A DNA stretch of 64,000 nucleotides from Acidobacteriota bacterium (GTDB lineage: Bacteria; Acidobacteriota; Blastocatellia; Pyrinomonadales; Pyrinomonadaceae). Made by a program: the position numbers and the translations under genes. How positions within the stretch are numbered: the stretch's first letter is position 1; each line of letters opens with the position of its first letter. The notes under the pieces were generated by a model. That model had not been told where the DNA came from, ran no database searches, and saw nothing but the letters and a program-made list of their open reading frames with translations. The stretch is from contig JAHBSI010000004.1 in the NCBI GenBank assembly GCA_019639195.1, forward strand, positions 248,001 to 312,000, given 5' to 3'. Positions 10,417 to 19,898 of this stretch are shown in pieces.

Positions 10417-11316
10417 TTAGGCGTTATTTCTTGCTTTTCGTATCGCCTCAGGGACGACAAAACTCGACTCGGACAATAACCTTTTGGCCTCATCTACTGC
10501 AACATTCGCCTTTGTCATTACTAACGCCACGCGAAGATCGCCGCCAGCCTCGTCAAGCAGTTCCTGTGACTCCGCTTCCGAAATTCCACTCTCAGCGGCA
10601 ATGATACGTAAACTCCGCTCCCGAAGTTTATTGTTGGCCGTGCGCATATTCGTCATGCGATTTCCAACGACGTAGCCAAGGCGTACCATCACGACGGTCG
10701 AGATCATATTCAGTATGAGCTTTTGTGCAGTTCCTGCCTTCATGCGCGTCGACCCAGCGATCGCTTCCGGGCCAACAACGGCAACGATCGCGACATCAAC
10801 TGTCTCAGTTATCGGCGAATCTGGATTGCACGTAATGCAGGCGGTAAAGCCGCCGAGTCCTTTCGCATACTCTAGAGCGCCGATCGTATATGGCGTTCGT
10901 CCGGAAGCGGCAATACCGATCACTGCATCCTGCGAACAAAGTTCACGCGCCCTAAGGTCTGCTTCGCCTGCTTTTGAATCGTCCTCACTCGCTTCGGTAG
11001 CCTTGTAGAGTGCGTCAGTGCCGCCCGCAATGATGCCGCGGACAAGCTCGGGTTCAACGCCGAAGGTTGGCGGCAGTTCACTCGCATCCAGGACACCAAG
11101 TCGGCCGCTCGTGCCCGTACCAACGTAAAACAGACGTCCGCCGTTTTTTAGGCGTTCGACGACCGCATCAACTGCCGAGGCGATCTCAGGCAAAGATTTT
11201 TCAACGGCGATCGCTACAAGTTTGTCCTCACGGTTGATCATCGTGAGTGCGTCGATCGTGGAAACCTTGTCGATCTCGCTCGTTGCCTTGTTTTCAGATT
11301 CAGTAATTGAAGTCAC
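10417..11316 (-). CDS. murQ: N-acetylmuramic acid 6-phosphate etherase
   Basis: MurQ removes the lactyl ether from MurNAc-6-phosphate, giving GlcNAc-6-phosphate and D-lactate. The 299 residues match the family length. The SIS domain starts with VGTGTSGRLGVLDASELPPT, which contains the conserved catalytic-region Glu, followed by GIIAGGTDALYKATEASEDD and GIAASGRTPYTIGALEYAK. ATNANTxL-type features are replaced by NRMTNMRTANNKLRERS, and a UBA-like helical C-terminus follows. The start is GTG. The gene lies 39 bp downstream of the sugar kinase that could supply its 6-phosphorylated substrate. No PTS is visible here, so a kinase is needed for the route to work. Confidence 0.95.
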   Translation of the reverse strand: MTSITESENKATSEIDKVSTIDALTMINREDKLVAIAVEKSLPEIASAVDAVVERLKNGGRLFYVGTGTSGRLGVLDASELPPTFGVEPELVRGIIAGGTDALYKATEASEDDSKAGEADLRARELCSQDAVIGIAASGRTPYTIGALEYAKGLGGFTACITCNPDSPITETVDVAIVAVVGPEAIAGSTRMKAGTAQKLILNMISTVVMVRLGYVVGNRMTNMRTANNKLRERSLRIIAAESGISEAESQELLDEAGGDLRVALVMTKANVAVDEAKRLLSESSFVVPEAIRKARNNA

Positions 11317-11355
11317 GATCTTTTTCTCGTCCCGTTTTGCATTCAGACCTGCCGA

Positions 11356-12378
11356 CTACCGTCGCCGTCCGCTATTTGTCAGCGATGGCCCCTCATCGCC
11401 GGGTGCCGGTTCGACGACGTTTCCATTTGTTCGGGCGATCTGGCAAGCGGCATGCGCCGGCAAAAACTTTGGCTTCGTCAGATATGCACGCGGAGCCTCG
11501 GCGTGTATCAGTTTTGACATAGTATCGGTCAAAAGAGAACCGGCGAGGAAGACGCTCCCGACGCAGCCGACCGGGAATCGTTTGTTGTGCAAGTTGAGTT
11601 TTCTGATGACGGCTGCCGCCGCATTTCCCAACTCCGCACCTGCATCGCTCAGAATCGAGATAGCAATAGGATCGCCATCTTTTGCGGCCTCTGTTACAAA
11701 CCGAGAGAAACCGGCTATGCGACTGTTATCCATGGTCGGAGCATAGATCGCTCCAATAAGATTCTCCACGTTTGACGCTCGGAAGTATTCAGCGGCGAGC
11801 GGAGACAATGCTGTTTCTGGCCCACGACCGTCTGAAGCTTTTGCGATCCGATGCAGTGCTTCGCCGGCTATCCCACGACCTCCGCCTTCATCACCGGCTA
11901 TCGGTCCCCAGCCGCCTGCCATTGCGCGCCGACCGCGACTGTCCATGCCGAGACAGATAGAACCAGTTCCAGCGATCACGACGAGGCCGGCCTTACCAAG
12001 CGTCGTCCCGTAAAGGGCGATCTCGGCATCAGTCGTAATAGTTACCTTCTTTACGTTAAAACGGCCAAGGAAGCTCTCACGGACACGCTCCCGAATATCG
12101 TAACGCCGGACGCCTGCAAGGCCCAGCGTCGCAGCAACTATATCGCCGCGAAAAAGTTCGTTGTCGTCGCAGGCCTTGTCAACGGCGTAAGCAATATTTG
12201 AAACTGCGGTCTCGACGCCGACTCGCAGCGGGTTTGCGGGACCACCCGTGGCTTCGGCGACGATACGGCTTTTGCTGTCCATGATCGCTATGGTGCATTT
12301 GGTGCCGCCGCCGTCAACCCCAAGGTAGAACTGATATGCGTGAGCTTTCGTTTCCTTTTTCATCTCGGCTTTCGACAT
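11356..12378 (-). CDS. BadF/BadG/BcrA/BcrD-type sugar kinase (GlcNAc/MurNAc kinase candidate)
   Basis: The 340-residue ASKHA-fold kinase has the phosphate-1 loop YLGVDGGGTKCTIAIMD near residues 18-34. The second ATP motif region is VIAGTGSICLGMDSRGR followed by GGWGPIAGDEGGG. Human NAGK and Clostridium MurK, which phosphorylates both MurNAc and GlcNAc at O6, belong to this family. The position directly upstream of murQ makes 6-phosphorylation of MurNAc, and perhaps GlcNAc, the likely job. ATG at 12378 is used; an in-frame ATG five codons in is an alternative. This is the first gene of the leftward operon and is divergent from the LysR gene. Confidence 0.85.
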   Translation of the reverse strand: MSKAEMKKETKAHAYQFYLGVDGGGTKCTIAIMDSKSRIVAEATGGPANPLRVGVETAVSNIAYAVDKACDDNELFRGDIVAATLGLAGVRRYDIRERVRESFLGRFNVKKVTITTDAEIALYGTTLGKAGLVVIAGTGSICLGMDSRGRRAMAGGWGPIAGDEGGGRGIAGEALHRIAKASDGRGPETALSPLAAEYFRASNVENLIGAIYAPTMDNSRIAGFSRFVTEAAKDGDPIAISILSDAGAELGNAAAAVIRKLNLHNKRFPVGCVGSVFLAGSLLTDTMSKLIHAEAPRAYLTKPKFLPAHAACQIARTNGNVVEPAPGDEGPSLTNSGRRR

Positions 12379-12497
12379 CTGCTAAAGGTCGCTCTTGAAA
12401 CGCAAAAATCACATACATTCTTCGCCACGCTTGACATATAATCAAATTTAAAGGATTTTATGTAGTCAATAAGTAAATCTGATTGACCTTTTGAGCT
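12379..12497. promoter_or_regulatory. Divergent control region between the sugar kinase and LysR genes
   Basis: This 119-bp AT-rich gap lies between divergent start codons at 12378 (minus) and 12498 (plus). It contains TTGACATATAAT at 12431-12442 and an AGTCAA (TTGACT on the minus strand) at 12464-12469. LysR-type regulators commonly control such divergent promoters through T-N11-A sites, but I cannot choose one with confidence. Exact promoter elements are not resolved. Confidence 0.4.
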
Positions 12498-13415
12498 ATG
12501 GAGATTCGACAGCTGAAGGCATTTCTGGCGATCGCAGAGGCAAAAACCTTTACGGCGGGTGCGCGCCGCGTGAACGTAACACAGGCGGCGATCTCTATGC
12601 AGATACGCCAACTGGAAGACGAAGTTGGGATGCCGCTGTTCACTCGAACACCACGGCGCGTGATCATGACCGAGGCTGGCGAGTACTTGCTTGATCGCGC
12701 ACGAAAGATACTGCGCGAGCACGATTCCGCGATCGCCGAGATCGCAGAGGTTGCTGGGGCAGAACACGGACGTCTGCGCATTGGAAGCTCCTCTTCGAAT
12801 TTTTCGTCAAGCCAATTGCCGAAGATCCTTGGAAAGCTACGTCAGAGATTTCCGAACGGCGATCTTCACGTAACGTCGGGCACGAGTCAATTTCTAGTAG
12901 ATAAGATAATGCACGGCGAGGTCGATATTGCCTTTGTCAGCTTGCCGGTTGATAACTCGTCGATAACGACGGACCTTCTGCTCAGCGATGAGATCGTCGC
13001 GATCGGCCATCCGTCGCATCCTCTGGCAAAGGACCGGTTTATTTCGGCAGCAGCTCTCGCAGGCGAGAAGCTCATTCTCGGTGAGCGCGGCGGAAATACT
13101 CGACGGATGATCGATGATTTTTTCAATGCGGCAAATGTCCGACCGAATATCATTATGGAGCTTTCGCGACAAGCCGCGATTAACCAGATGGTCGAGGCGA
13201 ATATGGGCGTCGGCACCGCTGGGGCGAAGACGATCGCTGAGTTGGTTCGTCAGAAGAAACTCGTTTCATGGATGATCGAGGGTGCTGAGATCAATTGGGA
13301 TCTTGGTTTGGCTCGTCTTCGCGGAGGTTATTACTCACCGATCGCGAAAGAGTTCGTTACGCTCTGCAAGGCGAACTTTGCCGAACGAGAAAAGGGTGCC
13401 AAAACACGGAAATAG
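12498..13415 (+). CDS. LysR-family transcriptional regulator of the salvage island
   Basis: This 305-residue regulator has the N-terminal winged helix-turn-helix, starting MEIRQLKAFLAIAEAKTF with recognition-helix region NVTQAAISMQIRQLEDE. A LysR substrate-binding domain (about 90-295) follows, with the usual region GRLRIGSSSSNFSSSQLPK near its start. The inducer is unknown. It is divergent from the kinase-murQ-nagZ operon and is followed after 34 bp by the AmiE-NamZ fusion gene, so it probably regulates one or both sets. B. subtilis uses the RpiR-type MurR for the equivalent genes, so this would be a regulator replacement. Confidence 0.88.
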   Translation: MEIRQLKAFLAIAEAKTFTAGARRVNVTQAAISMQIRQLEDEVGMPLFTRTPRRVIMTEAGEYLLDRARKILREHDSAIAEIAEVAGAEHGRLRIGSSSSNFSSSQLPKILGKLRQRFPNGDLHVTSGTSQFLVDKIMHGEVDIAFVSLPVDNSSITTDLLLSDEIVAIGHPSHPLAKDRFISAAALAGEKLILGERGGNTRRMIDDFFNAANVRPNIIMELSRQAAINQMVEANMGVGTAGAKTIAELVRQKKLVSWMIEGAEINWDLGLARLRGGYYSPIAKEFVTLCKANFAEREKGAKTRK

Positions 13416-13449
13416 AGGGCTTGGCCTTCAGAATGATCGCGTATTAGAG

Positions 13450-15987
13450 ATGAGTGTTGGTTTAGCAAAGATCGTTGACGGTTCGGGGCGTGCATCGGCA
13501 TTGCTACGGCTTACTCTGTGTTTCGGGGCGTTTGCGTGTGCCGTTTTCTCCCAAGGGCTGAGGTCGGTCGAACCGCAGACGGTCGGAATGAACCCAGCCA
13601 AGCTTGCCGAGATCGGTGTCGAGGTCAATAGATCGATCGCCGAAAAGGATATGCCGGGAGCTGTTGTCCTGGTCGGACACAGAGGATCGATCGTTTACCG
13701 ACAAGCATTTGGCGACCGAGCTCTCGTGCCGAGTGTTGAGAAGATGACGCTGGACACGGCCTTTGACCTTGCGAGCCTTACTAAGGTCGTTGCGACAACG
13801 ACGTCCGTGATGAAGCTCGTTGAGGATGGCAAACTGCGGCTGAACGACACGATCGGGAAATACATTCCCGAGATCGAAGATGACCGAGCAAAGAGTGTAA
13901 CGATTCGCGAGCTGCTCACTCACACAACCGGGTTTGCGCCGGATTTCGACCTCGGCGTTAAATGGGCTGGCAGGGAAGGGATGCTGGAGGCCCTCAAGAA
14001 AGAAAAACTCCGCGGACCAACAGGCACGAAATTCGTCTATTCGGATATCAATTTCATAGTGCTTGCTGAGATCGTTGAACGGATCTCGGGTAAGCCGGTG
14101 AATGTGTTTGCTCGTGAGAATGTGTTTCAACCGCTTGGGATGGCATCGACTGATTTTCAAACGGACCTCGACCGTTCCGTCAACTCGCCGCAGACTGTTG
14201 CAAAGTTTGCCCCGACCGAGAACATTCGAGGACAGAACAACTACCTCGGCTCGAAGTTCGAAGGCGATCAACAGGCCGGAAATAGAATTCTCCGAGGTGC
14301 GGTTCACGACCCGACGGCGTATCGAATGGGCGGGGTGGCGGGCCACGCAGGCTTGTTCTCGACCGCTGATGACCTCGCGAAATTCTGCCAGATGCTGCTG
14401 AACGGCGGTGTATTCAACGGACGACGTATTCTGTCAGCATCAACGGTCTCGAGGATGACCGAGCCGATCGTTGTTTCGGAACGGGGCGACACACGAGGTC
14501 TTGGTTGGGATATAAATACGCCATTCTCGTCGAATCGCGGTGAGCTGTTTTCGCTCGGTTCGTTTGGCCACACTGGTTTCACCGGTACTAGTATCTGGAT
14601 CGATCCTGTTTCGCAAACATTTGTGATCTTTTTGTCGAATCGAGTTCATCCCGACGGGAAAGGCAACGTGACGCCGATCCGTGCGAAAGTTGCAACGCTC
14701 GCGGCGGCGGCCGTTGAAGATACACCGATCGAAAAGGTGCGGGCAGCGGAGGCCAACTATTCTTCGAAAGTGGCCGCACAGCTCCCGGCATTTATTGAGC
14801 GCCTGAAACAAACATCGGGCGAGGCGTCACTTTTACAAGGTGACGTTAAAAATGTGACGGTCCTTAACGGGATCGATGTTTTGCGGCGGGACGGATTCAA
14901 GCAGCTTGCGGGCCTGAAGGTCGGCCTTGTGACGAATCAGACCGGCCGCGACCTAAAAGGCGAGCCGACGATTGACGTGCTGTTCAATGCGCAAAACGTA
15001 AAGCTAGCCGCACTCTTTTCTCCAGAGCACGGAATTCGCGGCGAACTCGATCAAGAAAAGATCGATGACTCAAAAGACGCAAAAACGGGGCTGCCGGTCT
15101 ATTCGCTTTATGGAGAGACCCGCCGGCCGAGGCCCGAACAGCTTAGGGATATAGACGCGATCGTCTACGACATTCAGGATGTCGGCGCAAGATTCTATAC
15201 GTACACGGCGACCCTTCGGAACGTTATGGAGGAGGCTGCGAAGGCGGGAAAGCCCGTATTTGTCCTGGATCGCCCAAACCCGATCAATGGGATAGATGTC
15301 GAAGGCCCGCTCGCGGACGAGGACAAGCTTTCTTTTATTGCCGCACACACCGTGCCTGTCCGGTACGGAATGACCATCGGTGAGTTTGCTCGGATGATGA
15401 ATGCCGAGAGAAAGATCGGTGCCGACCTTCGTATCGTTGAGATGTCAGGTTGGAGCCGCAAGATGTGGTTTGATCAGACAGACCAGACCTGGGTCAATCC
15501 TTCGCCCAATATGCGTTCACTGACCGAAGCGACGCTCTATCCGGGGATAGGCCTGTTGGAAACGACAAATGTCAGCGTCGGACGCGGGACAGACACGCCT
15601 TTCGAGGTTGTTGGAGCTCCATGGATCGACGGTCGGCGGTTGGCTGCCGAACTGAACACGTCCGAGCTTAAGGGCATACGGTTCGTCCCGATCCGATTCA
15701 CGCCGAATGCATCGGTATTTAAGGCCGAGGCTTGCGGCGGTGTGAATATTATTATTACTGATCGCGAACGCTTTGACAGCGTAAGAACGGGTCTAGCGAT
15801 CGCGGTTGCTTTAAGAAAACTGTACCCGCAGGAATGGCAGATAGACAGGTTTGGACGCCTTCTGGTCAACGCAGAAATGCTTAGCGCCTTGAAGCAGGGG
15901 GCAAAAACGGATGAACTCGCAAAAATGGCACAGTCCGGCCGAAATGAATTTTTACGTCGGCGAGGGTCTTATTTGCTTTACAAATGA
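13450..15987 (+). CDS. Fusion of AmiE-like serine hydrolase (beta-lactamase fold) and NamZ exo-beta-N-acetylmuramidase (DUF1343, GH171)
   Basis: The 845-residue exported protein starts at ATG 13450. An upstream in-frame start at 13282 would overlap the LysR gene, whereas 13450 gives a signal-peptide-like segment at residues 15-35. The first domain (about 45-430) is a class C beta-lactamase-like serine hydrolase with S109-x-x-K112 (SLTK), Tyr197 in YSD, and HTG at 374-376. Its B. subtilis relative AmiE removes the peptide from MurNAc. The second domain (about 473-845) is DUF1343/NamZ, with the conserved SPEHGIRGE (Glu526) and YDIQDVGARFYTY. NamZ releases MurNAc from non-reducing ends. B. subtilis encodes these as separate genes (ybbE, ybbC). 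Substrate assignment rests on the families and neighbours. Confidence 0.9.
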   Translation: MSVGLAKIVDGSGRASALLRLTLCFGAFACAVFSQGLRSVEPQTVGMNPAKLAEIGVEVNRSIAEKDMPGAVVLVGHRGSIVYRQAFGDRALVPSVEKMTLDTAFDLASLTKVVATTTSVMKLVEDGKLRLNDTIGKYIPEIEDDRAKSVTIRELLTHTTGFAPDFDLGVKWAGREGMLEALKKEKLRGPTGTKFVYSDINFIVLAEIVERISGKPVNVFARENVFQPLGMASTDFQTDLDRSVNSPQTVAKFAPTENIRGQNNYLGSKFEGDQQAGNRILRGAVHDPTAYRMGGVAGHAGLFSTADDLAKFCQMLLNGGVFNGRRILSASTVSRMTEPIVVSERGDTRGLGWDINTPFSSNRGELFSLGSFGHTGFTGTSIWIDPVSQTFVIFLSNRVHPDGKGNVTPIRAKVATLAAAAVEDTPIEKVRAAEANYSSKVAAQLPAFIERLKQTSGEASLLQGDVKNVTVLNGIDVLRRDGFKQLAGLKVGLVTNQTGRDLKGEPTIDVLFNAQNVKLAALFSPEHGIRGELDQEKIDDSKDAKTGLPVYSLYGETRRPRPEQLRDIDAIVYDIQDVGARFYTYTATLRNVMEEAAKAGKPVFVLDRPNPINGIDVEGPLADEDKLSFIAAHTVPVRYGMTIGEFARMMNAERKIGADLRIVEMSGWSRKMWFDQTDQTWVNPSPNMRSLTEATLYPGIGLLETTNVSVGRGTDTPFEVVGAPWIDGRRLAAELNTSELKGIRFVPIRFTPNASVFKAEACGGVNIIITDRERFDSVRTGLAIAVALRKLYPQEWQIDRFGRLLVNAEMLSALKQGAKTDELAKMAQSGRNEFLRRRGSYLLYK

Positions 15988-16196
15988 AACACTTTAGAGT
16001 TATAACTCTTTAGTTTCTCATTTTCGCATTGGCAATCAGTAGAGCGTTGGGCTCCCTCGAACCTTGGGGGAAACCGGGCTTGAGTCGTAATTGATACGAT
16101 AACGAAAATTTGAGCAAACCATAGAACACTTAACTGATGCTTATGGATAACTTGCTCTAGAGATGAACGCATTCACACTAATTTGAGGGTAAAAAT

Positions 16197-19100
16197 ATGA
16201 CTAAGAGAGCATTGATTTCGGGCCTAATGACCGCGATCGGCATTTTATGCCTTAGCGGACTCATTATTGCTCAGGAGATCACGGGGTCGATCGTGGGGTC
16301 GGTTATTGACAGTAACGGAGCGGCTGTTCCGAATGCGACGGTAACCGTAAGTCTTCCATCTCAGGGTGACCGGGTCGTACGAACCGTAACGACATCGAGT
16401 TCCGGGAACTATTCCGTACCGAATCTGTCCGTCGGAGTTTATAAGGTCTCCGTCGAGGCCCCAAACTTCAAGAAGGTCGTCAATAGCGATGTAAAGGTTG
16501 ACGTTGGACAGCGTCGGCAGATCGACGTGTCGCTTTCAGCAGGCCAGATCAGTGAGGTTGTCACCGTAGATGCTGATAATGTCGTGATCGAGTCAACGAC
16601 GCCAACCGCGGGCACGACGATCAGCGGTAATCAGGTTCGCGAGCTCTCGATCAACAATCGCAACTTCGTTCAGCTTGTTACACTCGCACCGGGTGTCACC
16701 TCGAATCTTTCCGACCAGGTCTATGTTGGAACGTCGAATCCGGACGGACAGGCAAACACCGTCCAGATCTCGGTAAACGGTGCACGAAGCAGTCAGAATA
16801 CCTTCACGGTTGACGGTGCGGATATCACCGACCGAGGCTCGAACCTGACGATCCAGGCTTACCCTAGCGTTGACGCGATCGGCGAATTCAAGGTCCTTCG
16901 TTCACTATATCCGGCAGAATCCGGTAGAAGCGGCGGTGGACAGGTGAACGTCGTTACACGCAGTGGCACGGACAAGTTTCACGGGTCATTATTTGAGTTC
17001 GTTAGAAACGAAAAATTCAATGCAAGCTCGTATTTGAATAATCGGACCGCGCCGCTTGGTCGTGACTCCGAAGGTAAGGCAATTCGCCCGCCGTTCCGGT
17101 ACAACAACTACGGATTTACGATCGGCGGCCCGATCTACTTCCTGCGTTTTGGCAACGCGAAGCCGGGTGATTCGATGTTCTCGAAGATGCCGCGGACATA
17201 TTTCTTTTTCTCTGAAGAGCAAAGGAAAGATCGACGCTTTCCGACGTTGAGCTCGACTGTCCCGACGGCCGGGATGAAGGCCGGGACCTTTGCGTACCCG
17301 ATCTGTTTGGCAGGAACGATCTCCGGTTCTACGCGAACCTGTACCCAGATCCTTCCGGCTGGCACACCCTTTTCTTCCATGGCCACGATCAATCCGGTTT
17401 CAGCCGCATACCTGTCAAGCATTATCAATTCGATCCCGTCGCCGAATAACGGGACCTACGGCCTGCTTTCGCCGGCGTCCGGCGTTTTTGATTTCCGACA
17501 GGAGATCGTCAAGGTCGATACGGCTTTTACGAACAACTGGACCGCATACTATCGATATCAGAGGGACAAGATCCCGACGATCGACCCTAACTCGCTGTTT
17601 TCTGGCGGTTCGGGAATTCCAGGTGTATCAACATCGAGTACCGACTCTCCGGGCCGAGCTCATACGCTAGCCACTACATGGGTCGTTAATCCGAACTTTA
17701 TTCTCGATGCAAGGTACAGCTATGCATATGGGGCCATTTTGAGCCATACGATCGGTACGCTTGCTAAAGAGAACAGTCCGAGCATCAACATCCCGATGCC
17801 GTTTCAGAATAACGATGAGCGTGTCGCTCATATCACCGGTGCAGGTATAAGCAATCTTCAGGCATTCGGTGCGTATGACAACTTCTCAGACAAGCACGAA
17901 TTCTCGGGAAGTGCGACTTGGATCGTCGGCAATCACACGATGAAATTTGGTGCTACCTACTCCAGATACAGGAAGGTTGAGAATGCCCTCGGCGGCTCGA
18001 ACCAAGGTGTGTTCAGTGCATTCAATAACACAACGGCGGCGAGTCCAACTCGCGGAAGCGTTTGTGTGAACACATCGGGAGCCGGCATCACTTGCACCGG
18101 CAACCAGGCGATCGAACAGGCATTCGCAAACTTCCTCTTGGGTACCAACGCAGGGTTCACTCAGTCAAAGTTTGATCTCAAGGCAGACTTCAGACAGCAG
18201 AATTGGGAGTCTTTTGCGCAGGATGAGTTCAAGATCCGCCGCAACGTAACACTTTATGTTGGCGTTCGATACTCCTTCTTTGGCTCCCCGTGGGATAAGA
18301 ACGGTCACCTGTCCAATTTTGCCCCGGAGCTTTGGAACCCTGCGGCTGCTCCGCTTGTGACAGGTGCAGGCAACCGCGTTGCCGGGACTGGGAATTTTTG
18401 CAATGGCATCATTGTCAATGCTCAGAATTTCCAGACTGGCCCGGCGTCGTACAACTGCACACCGATGAGTTCGCCGTATGGCAAGTTCATTGTGAAGGCA
18501 CCGAAGCGAAATTTCGCACCTAGGATCGGCCTGGCATGGGATCCTTTTGGTGATGGTAAGAACGTGATCCGAACGGGCTACGGTATTTATCACGAGCAGA
18601 CACTTGTTGGCACATTTGAACAGCTTCTGGGTGCCAATCCGCCATACCAGGAAACCATCACTGTCTCAGGTGTCGATATCAGCAATCCGGTTCCTGGAGG
18701 AGCATCAGTCGTTGCAAGTGCTGCCGCTCCAGGCTTGGTACGTGGCATTCAGACGGATTATAAGACGCCGTACATGCAGCATTGGTCGCTCGACTATCAG
18801 CGTCAGATCGACAAAGATACGATCGTCAGCATCGGCTACTACGGCTCGAAGGGAACGAATTTGATCGGCATCGTTGATGTGAATAACCTCAAACCAGGAT
18901 ATGCCTATTCGCAAATGTGTGCGGTAGGTGCCTCGACCACGCCGACGGTTGCATGCCAGGGCACAGATGGTGCGACCGGATTGCCTATCCCGTTCACCTC
19001 TGCGGCGTCTGAATTGATCCTTGATCAGATCCGACCCTTCCGCGGCTGGAAAGGTATTGGCATCATCGCTCCGCGTTTCAGCTCGAATTACCACAGCCTG

Positions 19101-19808
19101 CAGATCTCCGGAACTCGCAGACTGGGTGCGAGCTCGCAAGCAAGCGTCGCCTATACCTGGTCGAAGAATCTTACGAACAGCCAGACCGATCGTTCATCGG
19201 CTCCGATGAATGGGTATGACATCAATGCTGAATGGGGGCGTGCCGCTCTTGACCGAAGGCACGTCTTAACCGGCAGTTATGTCTATGAACTGCCTTTCTT
19301 CGATAAACGGCATGACTTTACGGGCTTGATGCTCGGTGGCTGGCAGGTTTCGGGTATCGTCACTTATCAGACCGGCATCCCGTTTACCGCAACATACTCA
19401 GCTTACGATCCGGCGGGAATTGGTTTCTTGAACTCGGCATCGCCTGCAGGCGGACGTCCGTATTTGTACGGCAATCCGAATGAAGGCGCTTCGCATACCT
19501 TTAACCAATGGTTCAACACGTCGGTGTTCCAGAACTCAGTGCCGACCGGTGCGGCCGCGGTTCCGGGTAATGCGGGGCGTGGCATCATCAATGGCCCGCG
19601 TACATTTCGAGTCGATTTCACACTCGTGAAGAATTTCAACTTCACGGAGACGATGCGGCTGCAGTTAAGGGGTGAGATGTTCAACGCCCTGAACACGACG
19701 AACTTCACAACCTTTGGTACGGCTGCTTCGACACCGTCGAGTTTCGGCCTTATAACTGGTGCGCGTGATCCGAGAACTATGCAATTCGGCATCAAGTTCC
19801 TGTTCTAG
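16197..19808 (+). CDS. Large Oar-type TonB-dependent outer membrane receptor
   Basis: The 1203-residue outer-membrane protein has a signal peptide (about 1-25). A carboxypeptidase-regulatory-like Ig domain follows (about 26-115, starting EITGSIVGSVIDSNGAAVPN), then a plug domain (about 125-255, with VRELSINNRNFVQLVTLAPG) and a long beta-barrel ending in Phe (FGIKFLF), as expected for insertion by the Bam machinery. Such receptors are abundant in Acidobacteriota and import large oligomeric substrates with TonB energy. No SusD-like partner is present. It sits between the AmiE-NamZ gene and nagA, so uptake of peptidoglycan or amino-sugar fragments is a reasonable inference but is not shown by the sequence. 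Confidence 0.92.
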   Translation: MTKRALISGLMTAIGILCLSGLIIAQEITGSIVGSVIDSNGAAVPNATVTVSLPSQGDRVVRTVTTSSSGNYSVPNLSVGVYKVSVEAPNFKKVVNSDVKVDVGQRRQIDVSLSAGQISEVVTVDADNVVIESTTPTAGTTISGNQVRELSINNRNFVQLVTLAPGVTSNLSDQVYVGTSNPDGQANTVQISVNGARSSQNTFTVDGADITDRGSNLTIQAYPSVDAIGEFKVLRSLYPAESGRSGGGQVNVVTRSGTDKFHGSLFEFVRNEKFNASSYLNNRTAPLGRDSEGKAIRPPFRYNNYGFTIGGPIYFLRFGNAKPGDSMFSKMPRTYFFFSEEQRKDRRFPTLSSTVPTAGMKAGTFAYPICLAGTISGSTRTCTQILPAGTPFSSMATINPVSAAYLSSIINSIPSPNNGTYGLLSPASGVFDFRQEIVKVDTAFTNNWTAYYRYQRDKIPTIDPNSLFSGGSGIPGVSTSSTDSPGRAHTLATTWVVNPNFILDARYSYAYGAILSHTIGTLAKENSPSINIPMPFQNNDERVAHITGAGISNLQAFGAYDNFSDKHEFSGSATWIVGNHTMKFGATYSRYRKVENALGGSNQGVFSAFNNTTAASPTRGSVCVNTSGAGITCTGNQAIEQAFANFLLGTNAGFTQSKFDLKADFRQQNWESFAQDEFKIRRNVTLYVGVRYSFFGSPWDKNGHLSNFAPELWNPAAAPLVTGAGNRVAGTGNFCNGIIVNAQNFQTGPASYNCTPMSSPYGKFIVKAPKRNFAPRIGLAWDPFGDGKNVIRTGYGIYHEQTLVGTFEQLLGANPPYQETITVSGVDISNPVPGGASVVASAAAPGLVRGIQTDYKTPYMQHWSLDYQRQIDKDTIVSIGYYGSKGTNLIGIVDVNNLKPGYAYSQMCAVGASTTPTVACQGTDGATGLPIPFTSAASELILDQIRPFRGWKGIGIIAPRFSSNYHSLQISGTRRLGASSQASVAYTWSKNLTNSQTDRSSAPMNGYDINAEWGRAALDRRHVLTGSYVYELPFFDKRHDFTGLMLGGWQVSGIVTYQTGIPFTATYSAYDPAGIGFLNSASPAGGRPYLYGNPNEGASHTFNQWFNTSVFQNSVPTGAAAVPGNAGRGIINGPRTFRVDFTLVKNFNFTETMRLQLRGEMFNALNTTNFTTFGTAASTPSSFGLITGARDPRTMQFGIKFLF

Positions 19809-19831
19809 GAACATTCTTTAGCGGTGTTTTG

Positions 19832-19882
19832 CCCCGTGGAGTCTCTTTCGTAATGAGAAAGGCTCCACGGGCTTAAATTTTT
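19832..19882 (+). terminator. Rho-independent terminator after the TonB receptor
   Basis: A stem with arms CCCGTGGAG (19832-19840) and CTCCACGGG (19863-19871) encloses a partly paired TCTCTTTC/GAGAAAGG interior and is followed by TTAAATTTTT. It lies 23 bp after the receptor stop. It would separate the receptor from nagA unless there is read-through or a promoter just beyond. Confidence 0.75.
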
Positions 19883-19898
19883 GCGATACTGTTCCATA

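Noticed and set aside
13282-13449. Longer N-terminus for the AmiE-NamZ fusion starting inside the LysR gene
   Set aside because: It would overlap the LysR gene by 134 bp and add a basic, non-conserved leader; ATG 13450 gives a normal signal peptide.
13504-14346. 280-codon minus-strand frame
   Set aside because: It is antisense to the serine hydrolase domain, which has intact SxxK, Tyr and HTG motifs.
16005-16020. AGAGTTATAACTCT palindrome after the AmiE-NamZ gene as a terminator
   Set aside because: The stem is AT-rich with almost no loop and only a short, interrupted T tract, so support is weak.
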